In this document: positions 5,869 to 13,708 of the stretch, piece by piece
How the letters are laid out: every line of letters begins with the position of its first letter
Numbering within the stretch: position 1 is the first letter of the stretch
Assembly: GCA_022360105.1 (NCBI GenBank)
Contig: JAKSDL010000047.1
Coordinates: 1-25,110 of the forward strand
Reading direction: 5' to 3'
DNA length: 25,110 nucleotides
DNA from: Pseudomonadota bacterium
GTDB lineage: Bacteria; SAR324; XYD2-FULL-50-16; JAHJRI01
Notes under the pieces: model-generated
Database searches by the model: none
Seen by the model: only the letters and a program-made list of their open reading frames with translations
What the model was told of the DNA's origin: nothing
Translations under genes and position numbers: made by a program

Positions 5869-7743
5869 ATGGCGAACTCTACTCCAATAGATTTTTTACA
5901 ACAGGTCGAATTATTTAAAGGCTTGGACGAATCTTCTGTGGCGATTGTTGCAGAAAAGCTAGGAAAGAGAAGTTATCAAAAAGGACACATGCTCTTCAGT
6001 GAGAATAACCCTCGTGAGGAGATGATCATTATTCGATCGGGCAAAGTTGTCTTATTTAAAAAAACGCCTTTTGGCAAAGAAAACATTATTTCTTACTTCG
6101 GTCAGTACGATTTTCTGGGTGAAGGCACTATTATTGATGATTCCCCCCATTCCACCTCCGGCAGGGCTGAAAAAAAGACCTCTGTTTTTTATATTACCAG
6201 GGAAGATTTAAAAGAGGTGTTTGAAAAAAGCGGACCGATTGCCATGAATGTCTATTCCTATATTGCCAAGGCAATTTCCCGAAGAATGCGACAGGCCAAT
6301 ACCAGGGTGTTAAGTATTCCTGTTCAGTTCGAGTCCGGAAGAACAAGAACCGAACATGATCTGTTGGGAGACAGGGATATCCCTCATGAATATTACTATG
6401 GTATCCAAACATTGCGTGCCTTGGAGAATTTTAACATTAGTGGTATCACTCTGAATTTTTTCCCGGTCCTGATAGAGGCATTCGCCAGTGTAAAAACGGC
6501 TGCTGCCTATGCCAATCATGAGCTTGGTATTTTAGATAAATCAATCAAGGACGCCATAGAAAGAGCATGCACAGAAATCAAGAACAAACGGCTTCACGAG
6601 CATTTTACCGTTGATATGATCCAGGGGGGAGCAGGTACCTCTACCAATATGAATGCTAACGAAGTGATTGCCAATCGTGCCCTGGAAATCATGGGCCATG
6701 AACGAGGAGAATACGAATATTGCCACCCCAACAACCACGTGAATCTGTCTCAATCCACCAACGATACCTACCCCACATCGGTTAAGATTGCCTTGTTCAA
6801 TGCGAACACATCACTGGTTAAGGTGTTATCGGATTCCATCAAGTCATTTCGTAAAAAAGCCAAAGAGTTTGCCAAGATCATCAAAATGGGGCGGACACAG
6901 CTGCAGGATGCAGTCCCCATGACCCTGGGCCAGACTTTCGAAGCGTACGCCACAACTTTGGAAGAGGAAGTGATGCGTCTGGAGGAAAATGCCAATCTGT
7001 TCCTGGAAGTAAACATGGGCGCCACAGCGATTGGAACAGGTATCAATGCAGATCCCGGTTATAGCAAGGCCGTTGTAAAACACTTGCGAGATATAACCGG
7101 TTTGAACATCAAACTGGCCAAAGACTTGATCGAAGCTACACAGGACACCGGCTCGTTTGTGATGTATTCTTCAGCCATTAAGCGTCTGGCCATCAAACTT
7201 TCCAAAATTTGTAACGATTTAAGGCTGCTTTCCTCGGGACCAAGAGCAGGTCTCAATGAAATTAACCTGCCTAAAATGCAGCCAGGTTCGTCCATCATGC
7301 CGGGAAAGGTAAACCCGGTCATCCCCGAGGTCGTGAATCAGATTGCTTTTAAGGTGATCGGCAATGATCTGACAGTATCCTTGGCAGCAGAGGCAGGTCA
7401 GTTAGAGCTGAACGTGATGGAACCCGTCATTGTCCAAAGTCTGTTTGAATCCATTGAAATGATGAAAAACGGGCTGATGGTTCTGACCGATAAATGTATC
7501 AAGGGAATTACCGCCAACACCGACCACTGCAAAGAGATGGTATTAAACAGCATCGGTATTGTGACTGCCTTGAATCCGATTCTTGGATATGAAACCTCCA
7601 CTCGTTTGGCCAAAGAAGCCATGGAAACCAACAAAGGGGTCTATGAACTTGTTCTTGAACAGAAACTGCTTTCAAAATCCAAACTTAACAAAATACTTTC
7701 TCCCGAAAACATGCTGAAACCCCAAAAAGTAGTAAGGAAATAG
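5869..7743 (+). CDS. aspA: Aspartate ammonia-lyase with fused N-terminal cyclic-nucleotide-binding domain
   Basis: A 624-residue fusion. Residues about 10-145 form a CRP-type cyclic-nucleotide-binding fold (LFKGLDESSVAIVAEKL, then the SGKVVLF and FLGEG segments) without a DNA-binding domain. Residues about 160-624 are a full aspartase/fumarase-superfamily lyase converting L-aspartate to fumarate and ammonia. They match E. coli AspA almost throughout: GGAGTSTNMNANEV near 253-266, QSTNDTYPT near 295-303, GRTQLQDAVPMTLGQ at 341-355, and the signature GSSIMPGKVNPV at 473-484 with catalytic Ser474. In the sensor, the phosphate-contacting Arg of CRP (R82) appears to be His94, so the ligand may not be cAMP. 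An AGGGGG site five bases before the ATG supports the start. The gene is monocistronic with a good terminator. Allosteric control by a small molecule is inferred. Confidence 0.93.
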   Translation: MANSTPIDFLQQVELFKGLDESSVAIVAEKLGKRSYQKGHMLFSENNPREEMIIIRSGKVVLFKKTPFGKENIISYFGQYDFLGEGTIIDDSPHSTSGRAEKKTSVFYITREDLKEVFEKSGPIAMNVYSYIAKAISRRMRQANTRVLSIPVQFESGRTRTEHDLLGDRDIPHEYYYGIQTLRALENFNISGITLNFFPVLIEAFASVKTAAAYANHELGILDKSIKDAIERACTEIKNKRLHEHFTVDMIQGGAGTSTNMNANEVIANRALEIMGHERGEYEYCHPNNHVNLSQSTNDTYPTSVKIALFNANTSLVKVLSDSIKSFRKKAKEFAKIIKMGRTQLQDAVPMTLGQTFEAYATTLEEEVMRLEENANLFLEVNMGATAIGTGINADPGYSKAVVKHLRDITGLNIKLAKDLIEATQDTGSFVMYSSAIKRLAIKLSKICNDLRLLSSGPRAGLNEINLPKMQPGSSIMPGKVNPVIPEVVNQIAFKVIGNDLTVSLAAEAGQLELNVMEPVIVQSLFESIEMMKNGLMVLTDKCIKGITANTDHCKEMVLNSIGIVTALNPILGYETSTRLAKEAMETNKGVYELVLEQKLLSKSKLNKILSPENMLKPQKVVRK

Positions 7744-7746
7744 GCT

Positions 7747-7786
7747 CAAATTTGCCGGGAAATCGACCGGCAACCTATTTGTTTTT
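7747..7786 (+). terminator. Intrinsic terminator of the aspartase fusion gene
   Basis: TTGCCGG (7752-7758) pairs with CCGGCAA (7767-7773) around an 8-base loop. An outer CAAAT/ATTTG pair extends the stem, and five T residues (7782-7786) follow at once. It begins three bases after the stop codon. Confidence 0.8.
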
Positions 7787-7957
7787 ACAGGATTTTTTCA
7801 TCAATTCAGGGGTGTGCGCTTTACAACTCGATTCCAAATATGTATTTAGTAAACAAGGCGTTACTGAGATACCGCTATTCAGTAGCATGCAGCCTTCCCT
7901 CACAGCAAGTTTATGATTTCTTAGGGAATCAATCTTACGACTATACCTTTTAGGTTG

Positions 7958-7979
7958 GAATAGCAGGGCATCGCTATTC
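7958..7979 (+). promoter_or_regulatory. Leader hairpin upstream of the response-regulator gene
   Basis: Perfect 7-bp stem GAATAGC/GCTATTC with an 8-base loop, ending 28 bases before the response-regulator start. It could be a transcript-leader structure or a dyad protein site; its role is not known. Confidence 0.3.
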
Positions 7980-8007
7980 GGCAATCTAGACTTTGAGACC
8001 GTGATTT

Positions 8008-8772
8008 ATGGAAAAGGAAAGCAAGGTATTGGTGATTGATGACGATACCACTAATCTCGCCTACCTCACCGAATTATTAGGCAAAGATTATGATTTGGAT
8101 ATAGCTGAGAATGGTGAAGAGGGACTAAAAAAAGCTGAAGACTTCAAACCGGACCTGATCCTATTGGATGTCATGATGCCTGGTATAGACGGCTACCAGG
8201 TCTGTAAGACAATCCGTGATCATAAAGAGCTTTCCAAAATTAAGATTCTTTTTCTTTCTGCTCGTGTGCAGATGTCCGAAAAACTCAAAGGCTACAGGGT
8301 TGGCGGTGACGACTATATCACCAAGCCCTTTGACAACGATGAGGTAGTCGCCAAAATCAAAGTTTTTCTGAGGCTTAAATACGAGGAGGAATTAAAATCC
8401 GGCGGGGACACGGTACCTGAAGAAAAATTGCTGGATATTCTCTATCGAATAAAGCGGGACCTTCTCAACATTATCTATGTGAAATCCGACTCCCCCTACT
8501 GCAAAGTCTTTTCAAATCATTTGAAAGACAAAGCCTATAAAATGCGGGTCACCATCCAAGCCCTGGAAGATTATTTCAAGGAAAGAGACCTGTTGAGGGT
8601 TCATCGCTCCTATCTTGTCAATCCCAAACGAATTCTCTCGGTAAATAAGCAGAAGAACAACGAATTCAAACTTCTTGTTCAAGACTCAAAAGGTGAAATA
8701 GCCATGATTCCCGTTGGCAGATCCTACCACGATAGAATCAAATCTGCTTTACCCGGATTATTCCCTTCATAG
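8008..8772 (+). CDS. Response regulator with REC and LytTR DNA-binding domains
   Basis: Two-domain regulator of 254 residues. The receiver domain (about 5-122) has the acidic pair at D11-D12, the phosphoacceptor Asp54 in ILLDVMMPG, and Lys106 in the TKPF motif. After a linker, residues about 145-250 match LytTR, with DLLRVHRSYLVNPKRI and the closing IPVGRSYHDRIK segment. LytTR proteins bind direct-repeat sites in promoters. Here the LytTR domain is preceded by an IIYVKSD stretch that corresponds to its usual first strand. No histidine kinase gene lies nearby, so it is an orphan in this window. The ribosome-binding site is weak, and a hairpin lies just upstream (7958-7979). Confidence 0.9.
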   Translation: MEKESKVLVIDDDTTNLAYLTELLGKDYDLDIAENGEEGLKKAEDFKPDLILLDVMMPGIDGYQVCKTIRDHKELSKIKILFLSARVQMSEKLKGYRVGGDDYITKPFDNDEVVAKIKVFLRLKYEEELKSGGDTVPEEKLLDILYRIKRDLLNIIYVKSDSPYCKVFSNHLKDKAYKMRVTIQALEDYFKERDLLRVHRSYLVNPKRILSVNKQKNNEFKLLVQDSKGEIAMIPVGRSYHDRIKSALPGLFPS

Positions 8773-8783
8773 TTCACACACTT

Positions 8784-8808
8784 CCGGGCTCGGTGTGGCT
8801 TTGCCCGG
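8784..8808 (+). terminator. Stem-loop after the response-regulator gene
   Basis: CCGGGC (8784-8789) and GCCCGG (8803-8808) form a 6-bp GC stem 12 bases after the stop codon. No T run follows directly, so the terminator call is tentative. Confidence 0.35.
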
Positions 8809-8964
8809 TCTGCAAGCACAAGTTTTTATTCCGGTTATTGGCTATCGATTACCAGCTTGTGCAACAATTGTTCAAAGCGATAGGAATACACGAAAGACCA
8901 CCCACAAGATTCAGCTGCAGCTATGATCTTTTGAATCGTTGCTTGTTTGATTGTTCATTAAACT

Positions 8965-8979
8965 GAAAGCGAAGCTTTC
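8965..8979 (-). terminator. Short hairpin downstream of plsC
   Basis: GAAAGC-gaa-GCTTTC lies 35 bases beyond the plsC stop on the minus strand, in the gap between convergent genes. The T-rich tract is poor, so it may be only a weak terminator. Confidence 0.3.
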
Positions 8980-9013
8980 GTCAAAATGATCCGATTAACT
9001 TTCAGGTAGGGTT

Positions 9014-9745
9014 TTAAGATTCAATTCCGGAAGCGATTACAGATTTAACCTGCTCCACCAGCTCACCGACATTCGCTTCTGTATAGCCGTCGATACTGAT
9101 TGACGGATGAATGGTCATGCTGGCTTTTCCCGGGAACAGATCCATGGTATCGGAAGGTAGGATATCCTTCGTTCGATTAATGGTCACAGGCAGGATTGGT
9201 ACATCAAGATCCAGTGCCATTTTAAAAGCACCTTTTTTGAATCTGGTCAGTTTCCCGTCCCTGCTGCGGGATCCCTCGGGAAAGAACAGAACGGAGGTAC
9301 CGCCGTTGATTTTCTTTTTCGCATTGTTAATCGATTCCAGGGCAGCCTGGGTGTTGGAACGGTCAATATAAATATGCCCGAGTTTTTCACATGCCAATCC
9401 CAACACAGGCACCTTTCTCAATTCCATTTTCATGACCCACTTGAAATCGACCCCCAGCCAGCCGTACAATGCCAGAATGTCATATTGGCTTTGATGATTG
9501 GAAACCACAACGTAAGACTGCTTTTTATCGATATTCTCCCTTCCGATCACCTTCAGTACCATTGGGGTGCTCCAGGCCAGCAACCTTGCCCAGATAACGC
9601 CACACACGGAGCCAATCTTTTCACCAAAAACAAACGAAAGAAACACAGCCATAAAACCAAGACTGAAGGTGAAAATTCCAAGTAAAGGAATAAAGATCAG
9701 ATATTTATAAGGTTGGTAAAAGGTGCGCAGCAGTTTCCAGACCAT
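9014..9745 (-). CDS. plsC: 1-acyl-sn-glycerol-3-phosphate acyltransferase (PlsC family)
   Basis: Membrane acyltransferase of 243 residues that makes phosphatidic acid from lysophosphatidic acid in phospholipid synthesis. There is a hydrophobic N-terminal anchor at about 15-40. The four-block family pattern is clear: NHQSQYD at 83-89 (catalytic NHxxxxD), a GHIYIDRS stretch near 123-130, FPEGSRSRDG at 155-164 (glycerol-phosphate binding) and VPILPVTI at 182-189. Length is typical for PlsC. The gene is alone and convergent to the response-regulator gene. On the minus strand a consensus TTGACA (9807-9812) lies upstream, with only a poor -10 (TAAGAG) at matching spacing. Acyl-chain specificity cannot be read from the sequence. 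Confidence 0.88.
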   Translation of the reverse strand: MVWKLLRTFYQPYKYLIFIPLLGIFTFSLGFMAVFLSFVFGEKIGSVCGVIWARLLAWSTPMVLKVIGRENIDKKQSYVVVSNHQSQYDILALYGWLGVDFKWVMKMELRKVPVLGLACEKLGHIYIDRSNTQAALESINNAKKKINGGTSVLFFPEGSRSRDGKLTRFKKGAFKMALDLDVPILPVTINRTKDILPSDTMDLFPGKASMTIHPSISIDGYTEANVGELVEQVKSVIASGIES

Positions 9746-9930
9746 TTTTTCTCATTAGTAAAATTATTGGTTCAAATGATATTACTCTTATGAAAAAAAA
9801 TAAGATTGTCAACCGAATCCAGAGGTTTTACGGATTATGTATAAGTTTTGTAAAAGCAACCTCTCAATGCTACAACCACTCTTTATTTGACTTCAATTGA
9901 CTTCAAAGCCCTTAACAAAAACTTCACAAT

Positions 9931-9953
9931 ACCGGGATTCAACCCAACCCGGT
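9931..9953 (-). terminator. GC-rich hairpin in the gene-poor region
   Basis: ACCGGG (9931-9936) pairs with CCCGGT (9948-9953) around an 11-base loop. Read on the minus strand a T-rich patch (GTTTTTG) follows about ten bases later. It could be a relic terminator of a lost minus-strand gene. Confidence 0.3.
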
Positions 9954-10275
9954 GAGCAACATATGGCTAACAGTTTCGACCATCAGGCAGATAAACCCTG
10001 ATCGTCTCTCCGGCTTCACCAATTGCCTTTGCAAACACTGAACACGGCAAACAGCAATCCAAACTGATACTGGGATTGAGACCATCCGTAGTCTGCTGCT
10101 ATTCTAATGTTCTTCTGAAGGAGTTTCTCATCATGGGTTGCAAACACCGGATAAAAGCCCATAAACGTTATCATGCAAGCAATTTTCTAACTAATGCCTG
10201 AACGAAAACCAATGTAACCGATACCAATAAAAGCTTTAAAAGCAGTCTGGTACTTCGAAGTTTAGTACTTTCAAC

Positions 10276-10347
10276 AGTCAGCGATCAGCTCTCAGCCGGT
10301 TTTTCCCTGTAATTGTAATGTTTTAAGCTGAACGCTGAAAGCTGACG
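10276..10347. repeat. GCTGANN heptad hairpin element, copy C
   Basis: Left arm on the minus strand: GCTGAGA, GCTGATC, GCTGACT (10276-10296). Right arm on the plus strand: GCTGAAC, GCTGAAA, GCTGACG (10327-10347). Three heptads face three heptads, so the transcript can fold into a stem with a regular pattern of paired GCTGA blocks and variable two-base steps. It is the cleanest of the three copies in the window. Confidence 0.65.
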
Positions 10348-10610
10348 GCTGCCAGCACGTTCATCTTCAAGTTAATTTCCGGCATCCGGCACGAGACTGG
10401 ATAAGGGTTCAGCGAATTTCCGTTCTGGCACTACCTAAATAGGGTTGATTTTATCTACTGTGGGTTGAACGGATTCGAATTTACTTTTGGTAAAAATACC
10501 TATCCTGCAATAAATTACTGAAAAACGCGTCTCAACTATTATCTGCAGATGAAATTTTATCTCGTTTGATTCACTAACTTCCAGATCTTGGCAGTCGACA
10601 TCAAATTGGC

Positions 10611-11150
10611 ATGAGTGAGAAAAAACAGCGAAACCGAATCACTGAGTTTTTAATATCGGAATACCAAAAACTGGTGAATTACGTTCGGCGTAAAGTGGAT
10701 TCCGCAGCTGATATGGAGGCTGAAGACATCGTCCAGTCGGTGGCTGAAAACCTGTTCAAACGCGCCGATGTCGGCGCTCCGATTGAAAACCTTTCGGCTT
10801 ATGTTTATCGCTCTTTGCAAAACGAAGTTGCCAGTCTGTTTAGAAAACAAAAAGAGACCATTTCCATGGATCAACCTTTAAAAAACAGAGACGTTGCAAC
10901 GCTGGCAGATGTGCTCAGGTTGGATGAACATCGCCGGAAAACCGAGCTGCAATCCAGAGAAACCAGTGATGAATTATATGAATTGCTGAGTCATCTGAAT
11001 GAAGAAGAACGTGCCCTGGTTATAGCAACAGAACTTGAGGGATTCTCATTTAAAGAGTTGGCCGAATCCTGGAACGTTTCAATCAATACCTTACTTTCCA
11101 AAAAAGCAAGAGCCATCAAAAAGCTAATGGCTATCGCTACGCAGTTTTAA
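10611..11150 (+). CDS. ECF-type RNA polymerase sigma factor
   Basis: Sigma-70-family protein of 179 residues with only regions 2 and 4, typical of extracytoplasmic-function sigma factors. Region 2 spans about 13-85 and includes AEDIVQSVAENLF and AYVYRSLQNEVASLFRK, the core-binding and -10-recognition segments. Region 4 spans about 122-176, with LNEEERALVIATELEGFSFKELAESWNVSINTL split across its helix-turn-helix, and a basic end that contacts the -35. The ribosome site is weak. A gene for a small membrane protein follows 47 bases later and may encode its partner or anti-sigma factor. The ECF group and the stimulus are unknown. Confidence 0.88.
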   Translation: MSEKKQRNRITEFLISEYQKLVNYVRRKVDSAADMEAEDIVQSVAENLFKRADVGAPIENLSAYVYRSLQNEVASLFRKQKETISMDQPLKNRDVATLADVLRLDEHRRKTELQSRETSDELYELLSHLNEEERALVIATELEGFSFKELAESWNVSINTLLSKKARAIKKLMAIATQF

Positions 11151-11197
11151 ACGATGAACTTAAAAAACTTTATTTATGAATCGACAAGGAGTGACAA

Positions 11198-11680
11198 ATG
11201 ACATCAGCTAATGAAACCCGAAAGCGACATCTTTTTGCTGTTCTGAGAGTATTAAAATGGACCCTTCTGGGCGTCATCATGGCAGTTATATTTGCCCTGA
11301 TTTTTGGTGTACTGGTTAAATGGCTATGGAGTGTGACGCTGGCTCCACTTTTCGGGACCGCAACACCCGGCTATTGGCAGGCCGTCGGTATTGTCGTACT
11401 AGCCCGATTGGTATTTGGCGGGTTTCACCGTAACGGTCACAAAAGCCGTTATTCCTATTCCGGTCATTATAAAAATGAAAAACGAGAAGCCTGGTTACGA
11501 AAGATGCATGATCGTTTTCATGAAGAATCCCCCATCTCAGAAGATGATGATACCCTGCAAATTCCCGATGACCTAAAAAAGCATTATCGTGAGTTTTGGC
11601 AAAAAGAGGGCAAAGAGGCTTTCAAAAATTATCTGGCAAAACGTCAATCGAATGAGGAGAATCGGCAGGAATATTTCTAA
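11198..11680 (+). CDS. Small two-helix membrane protein, possible sigma-factor partner
   Basis: Protein of 160 residues with two hydrophobic segments at about 18-40 and 59-76, a KWLW motif between them, and a hydrophilic, charged C-terminal half (about 80-160) rich in Lys, Glu and His. The pattern KWLW...LFG...YWQA...LARLVFGGF resembles a family of small membrane proteins I remember from genes next to ECF sigma factors, but I know no assigned function. It starts with a strong AAGGAG site 47 bases after the sigma gene and so is probably co-transcribed. An anti-sigma role is inferred from position and topology; no zinc-binding anti-sigma motif (HxxxCxxC) is present. A downstream inverted pair (11723-11729, 11754-11760) might mark the transcript end. 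Confidence 0.75.
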   Translation: MTSANETRKRHLFAVLRVLKWTLLGVIMAVIFALIFGVLVKWLWSVTLAPLFGTATPGYWQAVGIVVLARLVFGGFHRNGHKSRYSYSGHYKNEKREAWLRKMHDRFHEESPISEDDDTLQIPDDLKKHYREFWQKEGKEAFKNYLAKRQSNEENRQEYF

Positions 11681-11941
11681 AGCGATCCACATCCCATTTT
11701 TCAGCAGAGAACTGTTTACTATTTTAGCTCACAAATTTCACAGTATTTTGAGTAGCTAAATGATTACTGGAACGAAGCTACAATCTGTGCTTGACGTAAG
11801 ATTTGTGGAATTCGTTGTCCGGCAGTCTTGAAGGAAGTGACAGGTTAATGCGGAATGCCGGGTTCAAGGATGTTTACCTTTTCAAAGGACTTTAGTTGAT
11901 GTGGCTGTTCCGGTCGAAACAGGCTGTTGAATAGCTGCGAT

Positions 11942-12823
11942 TTAGAGTGAATCCGACTGACGTTTTTGTTTCAACTGGCGTTTCATCCGTGTTAATCGTT
12001 CGTTATGAGCAACTCCCAAACCTCGCACCACCAGCGTTGACATGATATCTCCCGCTACCAGGGCAGCTATGCGGGATGTGGTTGGCGTAAATACGTCCGT
12101 ATTGTCCGGCGTTTCCACATTGATCACCACATCGCAGTAGTCTGCCAAAGGATTCGCCTTTGATCCTGTGATGCCAATGACTCTTGCCCCCTGCTCGCGT
12201 GCAATCCGTGCTATATCGATGATCGAGTTGGTCCTCCCGGTATTCGAAATGACAACGGCAACATCGTCAGGCCTCATCATGGAAGCGGACATGAACTGCT
12301 GATGACTGTCCAGGGTGGCATTGCAGGGAATGCCAAAAAGCGGGAACTTTTGCTGCATATCCAGCGCAACTATGGCAGATGCTCCGAAACCAAAGAATTT
12401 CAAGCTGGCAGCACCCAGAATAATATCAACCGCCCGTTCTATTTCGACCAAATCAAGATGGTTTTTGGCCCAATCCAGCGATGTCATCGTGTAGGCAAAA
12501 ATCTTGGCCGTAACGTCCGATGGGGAGTCATCATCGGAAATGGCGGAATGCGTAGCAGCTCCTAAAGCAAGACTTTGTGCGAGCCTGATTTTGAGATCCT
12601 GAAAACCTTCACAACCGATGGCTGTGCAGAATCGAATCACTGTTGGTTGGCTGACTTCGGCTATTTCGGCTGTTTTGCCGATGGTGGAATTCATGATCTT
12701 TTCCGGATCTGCAATCACAGCGTTTGCGACTTTGCGATCGGACTTTCTCAGCTTGCCATAAAGCGAACGAATGACCTCGATGATGTTAGGGGTTTTCTGT
12801 AAACCGGAATGATTGATTCCCAT
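11942..12823 (-). CDS. RpiR-family regulator, HexR-like (HTH plus SIS domain)
   Basis: Regulator of about 293 residues. The N-terminal RpiR helix-turn-helix includes SDRKVANAVIADPEKI and IAEVSQPTVIRFC. The SIS domain (about 115-255) includes FFGFGASAIVA and ISNTGRTNSIIDIARIA. The DNTDVFTPTTSRIA stretch and much of the rest parallel E. coli HexR, which represses glycolytic and Entner-Doudoroff genes and is released by KDPG. A KDPG-aldolase homologue in the same operon fits that ligand class. The frame extends to a TTG at 12844, but the ATG at 12821-12823 has GGAG at ideal spacing, so I use it. It is the last gene of the leftward operon. Two HexR-like operators lie in the divergent promoter region (16887-16901, 16991-17005). 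Confidence 0.88.
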   Translation of the reverse strand: MGINHSGLQKTPNIIEVIRSLYGKLRKSDRKVANAVIADPEKIMNSTIGKTAEIAEVSQPTVIRFCTAIGCEGFQDLKIRLAQSLALGAATHSAISDDDSPSDVTAKIFAYTMTSLDWAKNHLDLVEIERAVDIILGAASLKFFGFGASAIVALDMQQKFPLFGIPCNATLDSHQQFMSASMMRPDDVAVVISNTGRTNSIIDIARIAREQGARVIGITGSKANPLADYCDVVINVETPDNTDVFTPTTSRIAALVAGDIMSTLVVRGLGVAHNERLTRMKRQLKQKRQSDSL

Positions 12824-12852
12824 TACGTCTCCAAATGTTATCAACTAGTTCG

Positions 12853-13704
12853 CTATGACAGCGCATACTCGACACCGATTTTGGCGGTCAGCAGCCTGAT
12901 GTCGTTGTATTCTCTTGCGGTTTTGACAATATCTTCTTTTTTAACTGTGTTGAATTCAAACATATCAAAATGATGCGCAATTACAACCGGAATCCCGCTT
13001 TTTTGCGCCAGATCAGCGGCTTCCTTTATCGTCATATTCCCAGGTACGCCATTGGATCTGCGAACTTCATCTCTGCCGTTCACCGGAAACAGGGCCAAAT
13101 CCGCCTGTAGACCGGCTATTTCTTCGGATTGTCCCTGATAAGGTATGGTGTCTCCCGAATGAAAAACCGTGGTCTCACCCAGTTGGATTGCCAAACCGAG
13201 GCACTTGAAAAAACCGTTTTGATCCTGCTCCAGCTCTTCGTGTGCTGCACGTGTGGCCACAATCTTCAGGCTCCGATTCAAACGGACGGTTTCACCGGCA
13301 TCAATGGTTCTGAGGCGCGGAGCAAAGACATGGCCCCGATCCCCGGCGACCTGTTCCGCCGATCGGGGTACCAATAACACCGCCTCCCTGTTGCTTGCCA
13401 GCAGTGAAGGCAATGTTCCCGGGTCCAAATGATCGGTATGAGCATGTGTTGCCAGAACGGCATCGACATGCCTTATTCTGCCCGGCTCAATCGGAACCGG
13501 CATCATTCGTAGATGGGGAAATCGGGTCCCTTTATACTTTGCAGCAAGACTGTCGGACAGGTAAGGATCAATCACGACACGGCAACCCTTGCCATCAATG
13601 ACAAACCCGGCCTGCCCCAACCAATACACCGCACACCTCTCGCCGGGCGGTTCGGCAAGCCGCTCCTCCAGCGAAACCGGAGAGAAAAGTTCTCTGAAGG
13701 CCAT
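12853..13704 (-). CDS. UlaG-like metallo-beta-lactamase-fold hydrolase, probable sugar lactonase
   Basis: Metal-dependent hydrolase of 283 residues. The metal site is THAHTDHLD at 86-94, followed by HSGDT at 182-186 and a late IAHHFDMFEFN segment with His244-His245. That tail resembles UlaG, the L-ascorbate-6-phosphate lactonase, and related lactonases more than beta-lactamases or RNases. In an aldolase-containing sugar operon, opening a sugar (phosphate) lactone is the natural role. Ribosome site AAAGGA is seven bases before the ATG, and the gene begins four bases after the dehydrogenase stop. Phosphodiesterase activity on a cyclic sugar phosphate is the main alternative, since some UlaG-fold proteins have it. 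Confidence 0.82.
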   Translation of the reverse strand: MAFRELFSPVSLEERLAEPPGERCAVYWLGQAGFVIDGKGCRVVIDPYLSDSLAAKYKGTRFPHLRMMPVPIEPGRIRHVDAVLATHAHTDHLDPGTLPSLLASNREAVLLVPRSAEQVAGDRGHVFAPRLRTIDAGETVRLNRSLKIVATRAAHEELEQDQNGFFKCLGLAIQLGETTVFHSGDTIPYQGQSEEIAGLQADLALFPVNGRDEVRRSNGVPGNMTIKEAADLAQKSGIPVVIAHHFDMFEFNTVKKEDIVKTAREYNDIRLLTAKIGVEYALS

Positions 13705-13708
13705 CTTC

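Larger units (their letters stand above)
9746..10610. other. Gene-poor intergenic stretch of about 865 bases
   Basis: No convincing gene. It contains a GC hairpin (9931-9953), a 52-codon minus-strand open frame (10016-10174) with a faint Sel1-repeat look, a short palindrome ACTTCGAAGT near 10252, and the heptad hairpin at 10276-10347. The last 220 bases before the sigma-factor gene show no clear promoter. This may be a decayed gene region. Confidence 0.5.

Noticed and set aside
5869..7743. Transcription factor of the CRP family
   Set aside because: The sensor domain is followed directly by the aspartase; no helix-turn-helix is present.
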